Assembly (NCBI RefSeq): GCF_017794765.1
Contig: NZ_CP051236.1
Location: forward strand, 3,370,192-3,434,191
Direction of reading: 5' to 3'
DNA: 64,000 nucleotides
Origin: Nitratireductor sp.
Lineage (GTDB): Bacteria; Pseudomonadota; Alphaproteobacteria; Rhizobiales; Rhizobiaceae
This document shows positions 42,463-51,084 of the stretch, in pieces. The stretch's first letter is position 1. Each line of letters opens with the position of its first letter. Below the pieces are notes generated by a model, which saw only the letters and a program-made list of their open reading frames with translations, ran no database searches and was not told the origin of the DNA. Both the position numbers and the translations under genes were made by a program.

Positions 42463-44262
42463 TCACTGCTCCGCGTCAGCGGGCTCAAGCGCCGGTTCTG
42501 CCACCGGCGGGCTTGCGGGCGCAGGCTCTGCAGCGCCTCGCCAATACGAGAGAATGGCTTCCTGACGCAGGACCACCGGCGACCGTTCACGATCGTCTTC
42601 CGTCTGGAACAGCCCCCCCTCCCCAGCGTCGATTGCACTCCACGAGCTGATATGGATGAGAAACGGTGCAAACACCTGGGGGCCGGCCACAAGAAGCAGC
42701 CATCCCACATATTCCGGGGCGAACTGGAAAGCGAGCCCCAGTGTCACGAGGCCCGTGGCGCTGATCCACCAACTGGCAGACCAGGCTTCAGAAAGGCTGA
42801 CAGACCCTGCTTCCCGGTCGGTAGCGGGCCAGCCGCCATCCATGCCGAGAAAAACCTCCATCACCGCACGGCACTGATACATAAGCATGATCGGCGCGAG
42901 CAGACTGGTTGATAGTATCTCCGTCAATGTGTTGAGAAGCGCCCCGCCAGTACCGCCGAAACGCTCATTCACGCCACTCAAGGCTCCACGCAGAACGATC
43001 AGTAGTTTCGGCCCGATCAACAGCCCGAAAACGCCGACGAGCAGGGTCAGGGCAAGCCCCTGTTCGACCCGCGGAAAAACGGGAAACAGACCCGGTTCGG
43101 GGAAATAGTCCGGCACACCCTTCAGCAACGGTGCCGCGATCGAGGCCATGATGAACAATGCCCATAGCGGTGATGCGACATAGGCCATGATGTTCTGGAC
43201 AAAGACGAACCGGCTCCACGGCTTCAGGCCGGGAGCCACCATCACCCGAGCGTGCTGAAGATTGCCCTGGCACCAGCGACGGTCCCGCTTGGCAAAGTCC
43301 ACCACATTGTCGGGCCCCTCCTCATAGGAACCGGAAAGATCCGGATCGACGCGAACGATCCACCCATTGCGGGTCAAGAGCGCCGCTTCCACATAGTCAT
43401 GGCTGAGAATATGCCCACCGAACGGGGGCGTCCCAGACAGTTCCGGCAGCCCGCAGCTTTGAGCGAAAGCCCGCGTACGGATAATGGCGTTGTGTCCCCA
43501 GAACGGGCCGGCCTCACCCTGCAATGAGGCTAGACCACGCGTATAGATCGGGGAGTAATAGCTGGTAGAAAATTGCATCGCACGACCAAAGAACGAGCGT
43601 GCGTGGACGATCTTGGGAAGCGTCTGAAGCAAACCCAGCCTGGGCTCGCAATCCATACGCCGCACCATCTCGGCCATGGTCGCGCCTTCCATCAGACTGT
43701 CGGCGTCGAGAACGATCATATAGTCGTAGAGAGCACCGGACGTCCTGATAAAATCGGCAATGTTTCCAGCCTTCTTGCCGGTATTCTTCTCCCGCCGGCG
43801 ATAATAGATCGCCGTATGCGCTCCACACTCCGCCTGCAGACGCTGGAACCAGCGCTCTTCCTCCGCCGCAACGCGCTCATCGTTCGTGTCGGATAGGATC
43901 GCGAAATCAAATCGACCGGCGGCACCCAGCGTGTGGAGGCTGCCGATCATCGCGGCTACATGGGAAAAGGTCTTGACCGGATCTTCATTGTAAACAGGGA
44001 CAAGAACCGCTGTACGCGCCTCTGTCGGAGCGAGTTCGAAAGGTTCCTGTTTCTCCGGAAAGGGAGGGCTCAACAAGCCGTTGAACGCATAGGCTGCGCC
44101 CCATGCTAGCCAGGCGGTGCTGGCGGCCAGGAGCACGATCCGGATGGCGTCGATCCATTGGATCCCATCGGCCGAAAAATATCCGACTGCAAGCGAAGCG
44201 ACGAGCCCCGCCATAAGCAGGCAGAAAAGGATCGACAATACGCGTCTTACGCTGACCATCAC
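42463..44262 (-). CDS. opgH: OpgH glucosyltransferase for periplasmic glucans
   Basis: A 599-residue family-2 glycosyltransferase with membrane helices at the N-terminus (two, about 8-55) and C-terminal half. The GT core has VPVYNEDP, FAILSDTND, the metal motif VLDADSLM and KRDRRWCQGN. It polymerises the glucan backbone from UDP-glucose across the inner membrane. The ATG at 44262 is the first in frame after two TGA codons, yet the family normally has a longer N-terminal cytoplasmic leader; a small ORF just upstream (44317-44439) in the same frame resembles that leader. Confidence 0.9.
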   Translation of the reverse strand: MMVSVRRVLSILFCLLMAGLVASLAVGYFSADGIQWIDAIRIVLLAASTAWLAWGAAYAFNGLLSPPFPEKQEPFELAPTEARTAVLVPVYNEDPVKTFSHVAAMIGSLHTLGAAGRFDFAILSDTNDERVAAEEERWFQRLQAECGAHTAIYYRRREKNTGKKAGNIADFIRTSGALYDYMIVLDADSLMEGATMAEMVRRMDCEPRLGLLQTLPKIVHARSFFGRAMQFSTSYYSPIYTRGLASLQGEAGPFWGHNAIIRTRAFAQSCGLPELSGTPPFGGHILSHDYVEAALLTRNGWIVRVDPDLSGSYEEGPDNVVDFAKRDRRWCQGNLQHARVMVAPGLKPWSRFVFVQNIMAYVASPLWALFIMASIAAPLLKGVPDYFPEPGLFPVFPRVEQGLALTLLVGVFGLLIGPKLLIVLRGALSGVNERFGGTGGALLNTLTEILSTSLLAPIMLMYQCRAVMEVFLGMDGGWPATDREAGSVSLSEAWSASWWISATGLVTLGLAFQFAPEYVGWLLLVAGPQVFAPFLIHISSWSAIDAGEGGLFQTEDDRERSPVVLRQEAILSYWRGAAEPAPASPPVAEPALEPADAEQ

Positions 44263-44316
44263 ACTCTCGCGGCGTTCAATGACCGCCCCTTCCGACGGTC
44301 ACATGCGTGCCCGGGC

Positions 44317-44439
44317 TCACTTCCAGGCCAATCGTTTGAGCAGAATGGAGAATAGCGCCGGGCGGGCGCGCCGGCGTTCAAGCACCTGCTCGGGCATGGC
44401 CATGGGCGCCACCGGCAGAGTGTGACGGAGAGGCATCAT
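44317..44439 (-). CDS. Small ORF resembling the OpgH N-terminal leader
   Basis: A 40-residue ORF between opgG and opgH, in the same reading frame as opgH but cut off by TGA at 44317-44319, with a second in-frame TGA at 44299-44301. It includes LPVAPMAMPEQVLERRRA. OpgH proteins typically begin with a similar segment carrying an A-M-P motif. It may be a separated or mutated OpgH N-terminus, or a small leader peptide. The ribosome site is weak. Confidence 0.45.
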   Translation of the reverse strand: MMPLRHTLPVAPMAMPEQVLERRRARPALFSILLKRLAWK

Positions 44440-44455
44440 CGGCTGGCTGTCCGTC

Positions 44456-46057
44456 TCACGAACGTGCATCATCTGTTTCTCTCCACTGATAACTCCAGAT
44501 TTCGGAAAGGCGTTTGTCGTCGAGCTTCAGGTGCCCGCTCATTTCGACGGGCCCCGCACCGTTCGGCTTCAGGTCAATCACCAGACGCCACATGCCATTG
44601 CTTTCGATGCGGGAAACCGCGGAATGGGCAATCTCACCCCGGCTGACGTTTACGACTGCTTCAATGTTTGAATCGCCCGGAAGGTTCCGCAGAACTTCGC
44701 CATCGAAATCCACGACGAACTTTCGTAACCCTTCCTCATTCTTGACACCCGAGACACCCCCCTCTCCACTGCGGAGCGCCATCACTCTGGCGAACCGGTT
44801 GGTCGGCTCGTCGATGGCACCCCACGTCAAACGGTAATTGAACTCAAGGGCATCGCCCGCCTTCACGTCCCTTTCGGGCACCCAGAACGCGACAATGTTG
44901 TCATTGACTTCCAGGTCGGTGGGGATCTCCACCAGAGTAATGTTGCCACGCCCCCAGGCCTCCAGCGGCTCAACGAGCAGTGACGGCCTGCGTTCGTAGT
45001 GAGCGCCGGCATCCTGGAAATGCGCGAAATCACGATCGCGTTGATACAGACCAAAAGCCTGCGGGCTATCTTCGGAAAAGAAGGACGTTGCGAGCTGGGA
45101 GGGATTGTTCAAATTGCGCCACAGCTCGTCACCGTCCTTGCGAACGATCTTCAGACCATCGCTGTCATGGACCTGCCCGCGATAGTCATCGAACGCGCTG
45201 TCATTGTTCTCGGCAAAGAGGAACATGGATGTCATTGGCGCAACGCCGAGGCGACCAATATCCTTGCGGGCGAAGAGACGTGCGGTCACCGTCATGACGG
45301 TGTTTCGCCCAGGCGTTATCACGAAGCGATAGGCGCCGGTCACACTTTCGCTGTCGAGCGCCGCATAGACCACCACTTCCTTGCTGCGTCGATTTGGCTT
45401 CTCGATATAGAAATCGGTGAACCGCGGGAACTCTTCCCCATTGGCGGTGGCCGTGTCGATGGCAAGGCCACGCGCTGACAACCCGTAAAGCGTGTCCCGT
45501 CCCAGTGCGCGGAAATAGCTTGCACCGAGGAATGAGACCAGCTCATCCATCACATCAGGAGCATTGAGAGGATAGTGAAGCCGGAAGCCTGCCTCCCCCT
45601 CCATCACGAGATCCTCGAACAGGGATGGATCGAGCGGCTTGCGATACTCGAAGTCGCGACCGGTGAAGAGGATCGGCTCGGCCATGTTCCCGTCCACCGC
45701 ATAGAGGCGCACGGGCTCCTTGAAAAGCCATCCCATATGGAAGGCCTGGAGTTCGAAAGGGGCTTCCCCCTGCCACAGGGCATGATCGGGCCGGAAGCGA
45801 ATCGCCCGATGCTCATCATAGGTCAACCCGGCTATCTGCTCCGGTAACTTGAACTCAGCTTTTGAGAATGGCGCGGAAGCCTTGCTCTTCATCGCCTCCG
45901 TAAGAGTGTCAAAAGAAAAGGCCTGTGCCTTTCCTTTCTCATCAATGCCGTGCGGCGCAGGATCTTCGGCGCGCGCCTGGGTTGCAAGAGCCGTCAGGCT
46001 GGAGGTACCCAACAGCGACGCTGACAGGCAGGAAACAAGGAAGGATCGTCGGTCCAT
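44456..46057 (-). CDS. opgG: OpgG periplasmic glucan biosynthesis protein
   Basis: A 533-residue periplasmic OpgG/MdoG protein. The N-terminus MDRRSFLVSCLSASLLG is a Tat signal peptide (two arginines followed by SFL) with cleavage after ARA. Conserved segments include FRPDHALWQ, FHMGWLFKEPVRLY, LGASYFRALGRD, LYGLSARGLAI and SMFLFAENN. It acts with OpgH in forming branched osmoregulated glucans. I start at ATG 46057 because the Tat motif begins there. First gene of the opgGHC operon. Confidence 0.93.
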   Translation of the reverse strand: MDRRSFLVSCLSASLLGTSSLTALATQARAEDPAPHGIDEKGKAQAFSFDTLTEAMKSKASAPFSKAEFKLPEQIAGLTYDEHRAIRFRPDHALWQGEAPFELQAFHMGWLFKEPVRLYAVDGNMAEPILFTGRDFEYRKPLDPSLFEDLVMEGEAGFRLHYPLNAPDVMDELVSFLGASYFRALGRDTLYGLSARGLAIDTATANGEEFPRFTDFYIEKPNRRSKEVVVYAALDSESVTGAYRFVITPGRNTVMTVTARLFARKDIGRLGVAPMTSMFLFAENNDSAFDDYRGQVHDSDGLKIVRKDGDELWRNLNNPSQLATSFFSEDSPQAFGLYQRDRDFAHFQDAGAHYERRPSLLVEPLEAWGRGNITLVEIPTDLEVNDNIVAFWVPERDVKAGDALEFNYRLTWGAIDEPTNRFARVMALRSGEGGVSGVKNEEGLRKFVVDFDGEVLRNLPGDSNIEAVVNVSRGEIAHSAVSRIESNGMWRLVIDLKPNGAGPVEMSGHLKLDDKRLSEIWSYQWRETDDARS

Positions 46058-46361
46058 ATATGGAGCTCGTATGCAAGAAAACTCAGGGTGAAGCCGCGGC
46101 ACAAGCCACGCGCTTTCAACGCATTAATTGCGGTTTTGTTTCGGCACTGGACATAACATTCGAAGACTGACCGTTACCAAGATTTGAAGGCACAGCGCAG
46201 AGCGGCGGATCGCTGTACAGCTTCCCCTCAAGACTTGCAATCCTGTTCTGAATCGTGCCCAATCACACCACCTCACCCAACGTGAGCGAACCCACCACAA
46301 ACCGTCATGGCCAAACCAGATAAGAAGCTGTTGGCGGTGCATCAATCCGGGAAATCTGCCG
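46058..46361. other. Divergent opgG/SDR intergenic region
   Basis: About 300 bases holding the leaders of opgG and the SDR gene. I see no additional gene or strong repeat. Confidence 0.4.
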
Positions 46362-47144
46362 ATGGATCTAGGACTGAAAAACAAGCGCGCCCTCGTGCTC
46401 GGCGCAAGCCGCGGCCTCGGCGCTGCCATAGCCCAGGGGCTGGCAAAGGAAGGAGCGACCGTGGTCGCCGCCGCACGCAGCAAGGACAAGATCGAAGCCT
46501 GGGCAAAGGAATTGCCGGCAAGCGCAGGCACTGTCCAGGCCTATGAACTGGATCTTTCAGACCATGCCGCGATCGACGACCTGGCCGACAGGCTTCTGGC
46601 CGAAGGGGGCGTCGACATTCTTGTGAACAACACGGGCGGCCCTCCTCCTGCTAGCGCGGTCGACGCAAAACGCGGCGACTGGATCTCGAATTTCGAGACC
46701 ATGGCCGCCAACATCTTTCATCTGACCGGGCGGCTCCTGCCAGCAATGCGTCAGCGCAAATGGGGCCGCATCCTCACCGTGACCTCGTCTGGCGTCGAGC
46801 AGCCCATCCCCATTCTGGCCCTGTCGAACGGCATTCGTTCGGCAATTGTCGGCTGGTCGAAAACGCTGGCGACAGAAGTTGCGCGTGACGGTGTTACGGT
46901 CAACATCCTGATGCCCGGACGTATTCACACCCAGCGCGTCGTCGAACTCGACACAGCGGCGGCCAATCGTTCCGGCAAACCGCTGGAGGAAGTGTCCGCT
47001 GCAGCCGCCGAGTCCATTCCTATGGGACGTTACGGCGATCCGGAGGAATTCGCCAACATGGCGGTTTTCCTTGCTTCCGAACGCGCGTCTTATGTCACCG
47101 GCACCAAGGTCCGCATCGACGGCGGCGCGACGCGTTCGGTCTAG
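46362..47144 (+). CDS. FabG-like SDR with non-canonical active site
   Basis: A 260-residue SDR of the 3-oxoacyl-ACP reductase-like group. The cofactor motif LGASRGLG (13-20) and NNTGG (89-93) are normal. The catalytic serine region TSSG (141-144) is present, but the Tyr position is Ser155 and the Lys position Arg159 (LSNGIRSAIVGWSK). A subgroup of BKR-like SDRs shows this SN..R pattern, so this is not a sequencing error. It probably does not use the standard YxxxK mechanism. Substrate unknown; no operon partner. Confidence 0.82.
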   Translation: MDLGLKNKRALVLGASRGLGAAIAQGLAKEGATVVAAARSKDKIEAWAKELPASAGTVQAYELDLSDHAAIDDLADRLLAEGGVDILVNNTGGPPPASAVDAKRGDWISNFETMAANIFHLTGRLLPAMRQRKWGRILTVTSSGVEQPIPILALSNGIRSAIVGWSKTLATEVARDGVTVNILMPGRIHTQRVVELDTAAANRSGKPLEEVSAAAAESIPMGRYGDPEEFANMAVFLASERASYVTGTKVRIDGGATRSV

Positions 47145-47151
47145 GTGAGAT

Positions 47152-47393
47152 TCACCTCCTCAATGCACGCCCAAGCGCATGCCATAATGCCTTGGGCGTG
47201 CGCTCAAATGTTTTGAAATCGACGTGCACGAGACCAAAGCGTTTTCATAGCCGAGCGCTTACTCGGAATTGTCCAGAAGTGACCAGACGATGTAGCCCTT
47301 CAGGGGAACGCCTGCGCTCAGGGTCCTGCGTACTGCACCGATATGTCGGTTGAGGAAAACAATGCGGGCAGCAGCATCCACTCGCCCGTTGGC
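47152..47393 (-). pseudogene. 3' remnant of a GH1 beta-glucosidase
   Basis: Reading the minus strand from about 47393: GRVDAAARIVFLNRHIGAV, then SAGVPLKGYIVWSLLDNSE, which is the conserved GH1 C-terminal region. A TAA at 47261-47259 replaces the expected Trp. After a frameshift near 47239-47248 it resumes as RFGLVHVDFKTFERTPKALW and ends at TGA 47154-47152. About 80 residues of a normally 450-residue enzyme remain. Clearly dead. Confidence 0.85.
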
Positions 47394-47454
47394 CCAGATC
47401 GGGGAGGAACTTCGTGGCGCGGTGGAAGGCCCGGCGGTAGTTCACATCCAGCCC

Positions 47455-47818
47455 GCCCGCGTCAAGAATGAGTACCGGCAACAATACCATCGTCAGCCTT
47501 GGTGGACGGGATACCATGGTTCCCATCCCCCCCCCAAAAAAATCGCTCTCAGGCACGCAGTGCCATTTCGGTGAACGCCCCGAAGACATGCGAATCGCCC
47601 ACAGCGAAGACTTCCTTTTCGAAGGAGACGTGCACTTCGTTGAACGCTTCGGCGAGGTCACTAATCTTTACCTTCATGTGAAAGATGTGGATGACGCAGT
47701 CGTCGTGAAGGTGGGTGGTGTCCAGAATTACGCCAAAGGCGATCGAGTGAGCATCACCGCGCCCCCTGAAAAGATGCGTCTTTTCACCGAAAAGGGGCGC
47801 TCGTTCCTTCATATTTGA
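47455..47818 (+). pseudogene. 3' remnant of a MalK/UgpC-type sugar ABC ATPase
   Basis: Plus-strand frame ending at 47818 with FGERPEDMRIAHSEDFLFEG, HFVERFGEVTNLYLHV and GDRVSITAPPEKMRLF, which is the C-terminal TOBE region of CUT1-type sugar importer ATPases. Walker A, signature and Walker B are all absent, so only the regulatory tail remains. It stands back-to-back with the GH1 remnant, suggesting decay and rearrangement of a former beta-glucoside operon. Confidence 0.78.
47527..47542 (+). repeat. C9-A7 homopolymer tract
   Basis: Nine C followed by seven A inside the MalK-type remnant. A candidate for replication slippage or base-calling error; no gene depends on it now. Confidence 0.7.
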
Positions 47819-48070
47819 AACGTTTGAACTGCACGCAGGATTTCTTGACCCGAATCGAAAGCTTACCTAACCATAAAGAGGTTACTGGGGCTTCCAGACT
47901 TCCATTCTGGATCTCCCTCTTGTGCTGCTCGAAATGGAATGACCGGTCTGAACTTCCCGGCCCTTTCACCATCAGATTTGTATGGATCGAGCATTTAGCG
48001 GGCCTCGTATTGCGTATCCGCGAAACGCTTGGCACCGATCTTTGAAGGTGCGGATTTGCGGTGACATTGA
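47819..48070. promoter_or_regulatory. visN upstream region
   Basis: About 250 bases ahead of visN. I see no gene and no clear consensus promoter; it replaces the fliF/che genes that precede visN in Sinorhizobium meliloti. Confidence 0.35.
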
Positions 48071-48763
48071 ATGGCGACTGAGATACGCGAGAAACGCACT
48101 GCAAGGCTATCCAAAGCCGTGTCGCGGCGCGATCTGTCCAACCTTGCGCGCGGCTATTGCCAGTCTGGCGAACCGATCTCCTACCTGATTGCGGAAGCCG
48201 CGCCAGACAGCGCAACTGGCATGGCAAGCATTCTCGTTTCCAACTGGACTTTCGACACGATCGAAGATGTCGGGCTGACCGCGATCACCCGCCTTGTCGA
48301 GAGTTCCATTTCCACCTTTCCCGGTGCGATGCCGCGCGGATGGCATCCGGTTGCCCTATCTGCGCTCCTGGCCTGCGATGAAGTGGCGAACCTTTCGCTA
48401 CACGAGCAACAAGAGATATTTCTTCTCAAACTCCCGTCAGGCAAGAAGCGTTACATCGCACTGATATCCACCAGTCAGACAGATACGCTCGACCTCGCCG
48501 AGCTACGCCGATTGCAGATGGGACTGTGTCATCTTCTCTCTGGCTACAAGTCAAAAGCAAACCCGGTGGGCGAGCCGCTCTCGGAGCGGGAGCGGGAATG
48601 TCTCTATTGGGTTTCTGAAGGAAAAACTGCCGATGAGGTATCCCTCATCATCAACGTGTCATCGAACACAGTAAACAGTTACGTCGCCCACGCGATCCAT
48701 AAGCTGGCGGCGAAAAACCGCGCTATGGCGATTGCAACGGCCATTCGCAACGGACTTATATAG
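48071..48763 (+). CDS. visN: VisN, LuxR-family regulator of motility
   Basis: A 230-residue LuxR-type regulator. The N-terminal part is a divergent ligand-binding-like domain; the C-terminal HTH has LSERERECLYWVSEGKTADE and SSNTVNSYVAHAIHKL. In S. meliloti, VisN pairs with VisR to form the master activator of flagellar and chemotaxis genes through Rem. It is immediately followed by the second regulator gene and then flagellar genes, as in rhizobia. The call rests on family plus position. Confidence 0.85.
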   Translation: MATEIREKRTARLSKAVSRRDLSNLARGYCQSGEPISYLIAEAAPDSATGMASILVSNWTFDTIEDVGLTAITRLVESSISTFPGAMPRGWHPVALSALLACDEVANLSLHEQQEIFLLKLPSGKKRYIALISTSQTDTLDLAELRRLQMGLCHLLSGYKSKANPVGEPLSERERECLYWVSEGKTADEVSLIINVSSNTVNSYVAHAIHKLAAKNRAMAIATAIRNGLI

Positions 48764-48769
48764 AACGGT

Positions 48770-49429
48770 ATGACAGGGATGCTTTCGGACATCGCAGTCG
48801 AGCTGCAGGAGCTCACCGAAAGCATCGGCGCTGACCGGTTTCATCTTTACCTGGTCCAGGGCGTGTCGAAACCCAGGTTGACCCCCTGTCTGGCTGAACA
48901 TGCCCCCGGGCACAGCGTCGAAAGTGCCGAGTTTGCAAAGCGATTACCCAAACGTTTTGCCGACAAACTCTCCGAGACCTTCCATCCCCTGTTCTGGGGC
49001 ATTGCCATGCCTGACGATTCTTCCGGCATGCACTGGGAAGAAACCCTGCCGCTTGACGAGGGGTGTGGTCTGATTTTGCCGCTCGCAACAGACCAGCGAA
49101 ATCATGGCGCGATTTTTATTCTCGGCCAGGACATCCGTCTGGAACGGGATCTTTTGTTTGATCTCCATAGCCAGTGTCATGCGCTGTTCACACAGTTCAT
49201 TGAGCGGGACCCGCATCCCGCTGAAAGCGCAAGTCCGGCCATTTCGAAGCGGGAGCTTCAGTGTCTGAAGCTAACCGCCAACGGATTGACCAGCGAGGAA
49301 ATCGCCAGGCGCCTGGGGCTTTCGGTGCACACTGCCAATCAATATCTGGCGAACACGACGCAAAAGCTCAACGCCGTCAATCGCGTTCACGCAGTTGCCA
49401 AGGCACTTCGCAAGGGATTGATCGACTGA
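48770..49429 (+). CDS. visR: VisR, LuxR-family regulator of motility
   Basis: A 219-residue LuxR-type protein and likely heterodimer partner of VisN. The C-terminal HTH contains ISKRELQCLKLTANGLTSEE and LGLSVHTANQYLANTTQKL. The start is ATG 48770, six bases after the visN stop; ATG 48779 is an alternative. It is convergent with a small conserved gene and the flhB-motA operon. Function follows from S. meliloti VisR. Confidence 0.84.
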   Translation: MTGMLSDIAVELQELTESIGADRFHLYLVQGVSKPRLTPCLAEHAPGHSVESAEFAKRLPKRFADKLSETFHPLFWGIAMPDDSSGMHWEETLPLDEGCGLILPLATDQRNHGAIFILGQDIRLERDLLFDLHSQCHALFTQFIERDPHPAESASPAISKRELQCLKLTANGLTSEEIARRLGLSVHTANQYLANTTQKLNAVNRVHAVAKALRKGLID

Positions 49430-49474
49430 CCGAAAACGTCTCTCCTGCCGCGATATCAGACTGCCAGTTCCTGA

Positions 49475-49915
49475 TCACCCGTTGATGAGTGGTCTCTCGC
49501 TGCGCACGATACGCGAAGCCTGCAATGCCTCCGCAAGATACCGCGAGTTCACCTCGGGATCCTCGGACGGGTTATCGAAGGCCACGTAATTGACCTCCAC
49601 ACCGGCATTGTCAGCGCTGAGCTCCAGCGTGAAATAGACTGTCGCGCCCTGCGGGCGCAATTCCAGATCGAGCGAGATGCGCGGGCTTCCGCTCCATGTC
49701 ACATGCGCGTCGCAGCCATGCCCCAGGCGCAACGTGCCCGGCATGAAATAGAGTTCTGCAGCGGATTCGACGATATCAGCGACGCTCGCCAGGCTCTCAA
49801 GCCGAATGAACGCGATATAGTCGGCCACGTCGATAAGACGCAACTCGTTCGCTACCGCGCGTATGGCGTTGGCAACGATGATTTCGCGAGCAGGCGAATG
49901 CGGCTGCTTATCCAT
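49475..49915 (-). CDS. Conserved hypothetical protein in the flagellar cluster
   Basis: A 146-residue soluble protein without signal peptide or membrane helix. Its N-terminal half is helical; its C-terminal half contains beta-strand-like segments (CDAHVTWSGSPRISLDLEL, ATVYFTLELSADN). It is the last gene of the minus-strand operon motA-fliM-fliN-fliG-flhB, starting 17 bases past the flhB stop. I do not recognise a named family. Position suggests a flagellar accessory role; start MDKQPHSP at 49915. Confidence 0.6.
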   Translation of the reverse strand: MDKQPHSPAREIIVANAIRAVANELRLIDVADYIAFIRLESLASVADIVESAAELYFMPGTLRLGHGCDAHVTWSGSPRISLDLELRPQGATVYFTLELSADNAGVEVNYVAFDNPSEDPEVNSRYLAEALQASRIVRSERPLING

Positions 49916-49931
49916 AGTGTATCCCTGCTGA

Positions 49932-51002
49932 CTACGGTCTTTCACCGGTTCTGTAGATGCGACGGATCAACTCCGCGACAGCCTTGTAAAACTGTGACGG
50001 AATCAAACTATCAACCGAAACTTGTTTGTACATGGAGCGTGCGAGAACCGGCTCTTCGAAGACCGGAATGCCGTGCTCGGTTGCAATTTCCCTGATGCGA
50101 AGGGCTATGAGGTCCTGCCCCTTCGCCACCACCACGGGCGCTGCATCCTCGTCACGACGATACCGCAGCGCAATCGCAAAGTGGGTTGGATTGGCTATGA
50201 CCAGTGTGGCTTGGGGCACCGCAGACATCATGCGCTGGCGAGCCCGGTCGCGTGCAAGCGAACGCAGACGCGCCTTGACGATCGGATCGCCCTCGGTCTG
50301 CTTGTGCTCGTCCTTGACCTCCTGCTTGGTCATGCGCAGATCGACACGCCATTGGTGGCGTGTCCAGAAAAGATCGGCGACCGCAATAACTGCCACCACA
50401 AGCGTCACCACTACGAGACTCTGAACGGCGATGTCGCGAATGACCGAGGAGAATTCGACCGGATTGGTGATCATGCCGGCGAGCAATCGCGTCTCTGCCT
50501 CACGCATCGCCAGAACAAGAAAGCCGCCTGCAACGATGATCTTGCCCAGGGATTTTGCGAACTCCACAAAACCCTTGACGCCAAAAATCCGGCTCCAGCC
50601 TTCCTTGAGAGAAATGCGCGAGAGCTTTGGTTTGACGCGGTCAAGGACAAAGCGCGGCGTGTTCTGAAACACTGAAGCCGCGACACCCGCCGTCACTAGC
50701 AGCAGCATCACGGTACCCACGACCTTCGCGATCTCCATGAATACCAGCTGATAAATCGCCATCGCATCAGAGCGCGTTTCCAGCGACCAGCCGTCCGCCC
50801 GCTCAAGAAAAATGGAGAGGAAGCTGCCAAGCCGCATCGCACTGTCCTGTGCGAAGAAGATGGTGAAAGTCAGAATGGCGAGAAAGGACGCAAAAACCGG
50901 CACTTCCTTGGAGAAGGGCAACTGACCTTTGTCGACGGAGTCACGGATTTTCTTTTCCGTTGCCTCTTCGGTCTTGCTTTCCTTGTCGGCACCTTCCGCC
51001 AT
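49932..51002 (-). CDS. flhB: FlhB flagellar export apparatus protein
   Basis: A 356-residue inner-membrane protein of the flagellar type III export gate. Four membrane helices occupy roughly residues 35-55, 90-112, 145-167 and 190-212. The self-cleaving NPTH motif is at residues 271-274 (VIANPTHFAIALRY) and controls the switch from rod/hook to filament export. It lacks nothing essential. Downstream of fliG in the operon. Confidence 0.96.
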   Translation of the reverse strand: MAEGADKESKTEEATEKKIRDSVDKGQLPFSKEVPVFASFLAILTFTIFFAQDSAMRLGSFLSIFLERADGWSLETRSDAMAIYQLVFMEIAKVVGTVMLLLVTAGVAASVFQNTPRFVLDRVKPKLSRISLKEGWSRIFGVKGFVEFAKSLGKIIVAGGFLVLAMREAETRLLAGMITNPVEFSSVIRDIAVQSLVVVTLVVAVIAVADLFWTRHQWRVDLRMTKQEVKDEHKQTEGDPIVKARLRSLARDRARQRMMSAVPQATLVIANPTHFAIALRYRRDEDAAPVVVAKGQDLIALRIREIATEHGIPVFEEPVLARSMYKQVSVDSLIPSQFYKAVAELIRRIYRTGERP

Positions 51003-51084
51003 CAGGACCTTCGCTCAAGCGATTGCAGATACGGTGATCCGGTATCGTCAGGAAGCGAACCGGCTTTTGTCCTTGGTGAATGCG

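Noticed and set aside
47152-47818. A mobile element as the cause of the remnants
   Set aside because: No transposase fragment, terminal inverted repeats or target duplications are visible around the remnants.
47784-48227. Minus-strand open frame upstream of visN
   Set aside because: It is antisense to the visN leader and its first codons, has no similarity I recognise and no ribosome site.
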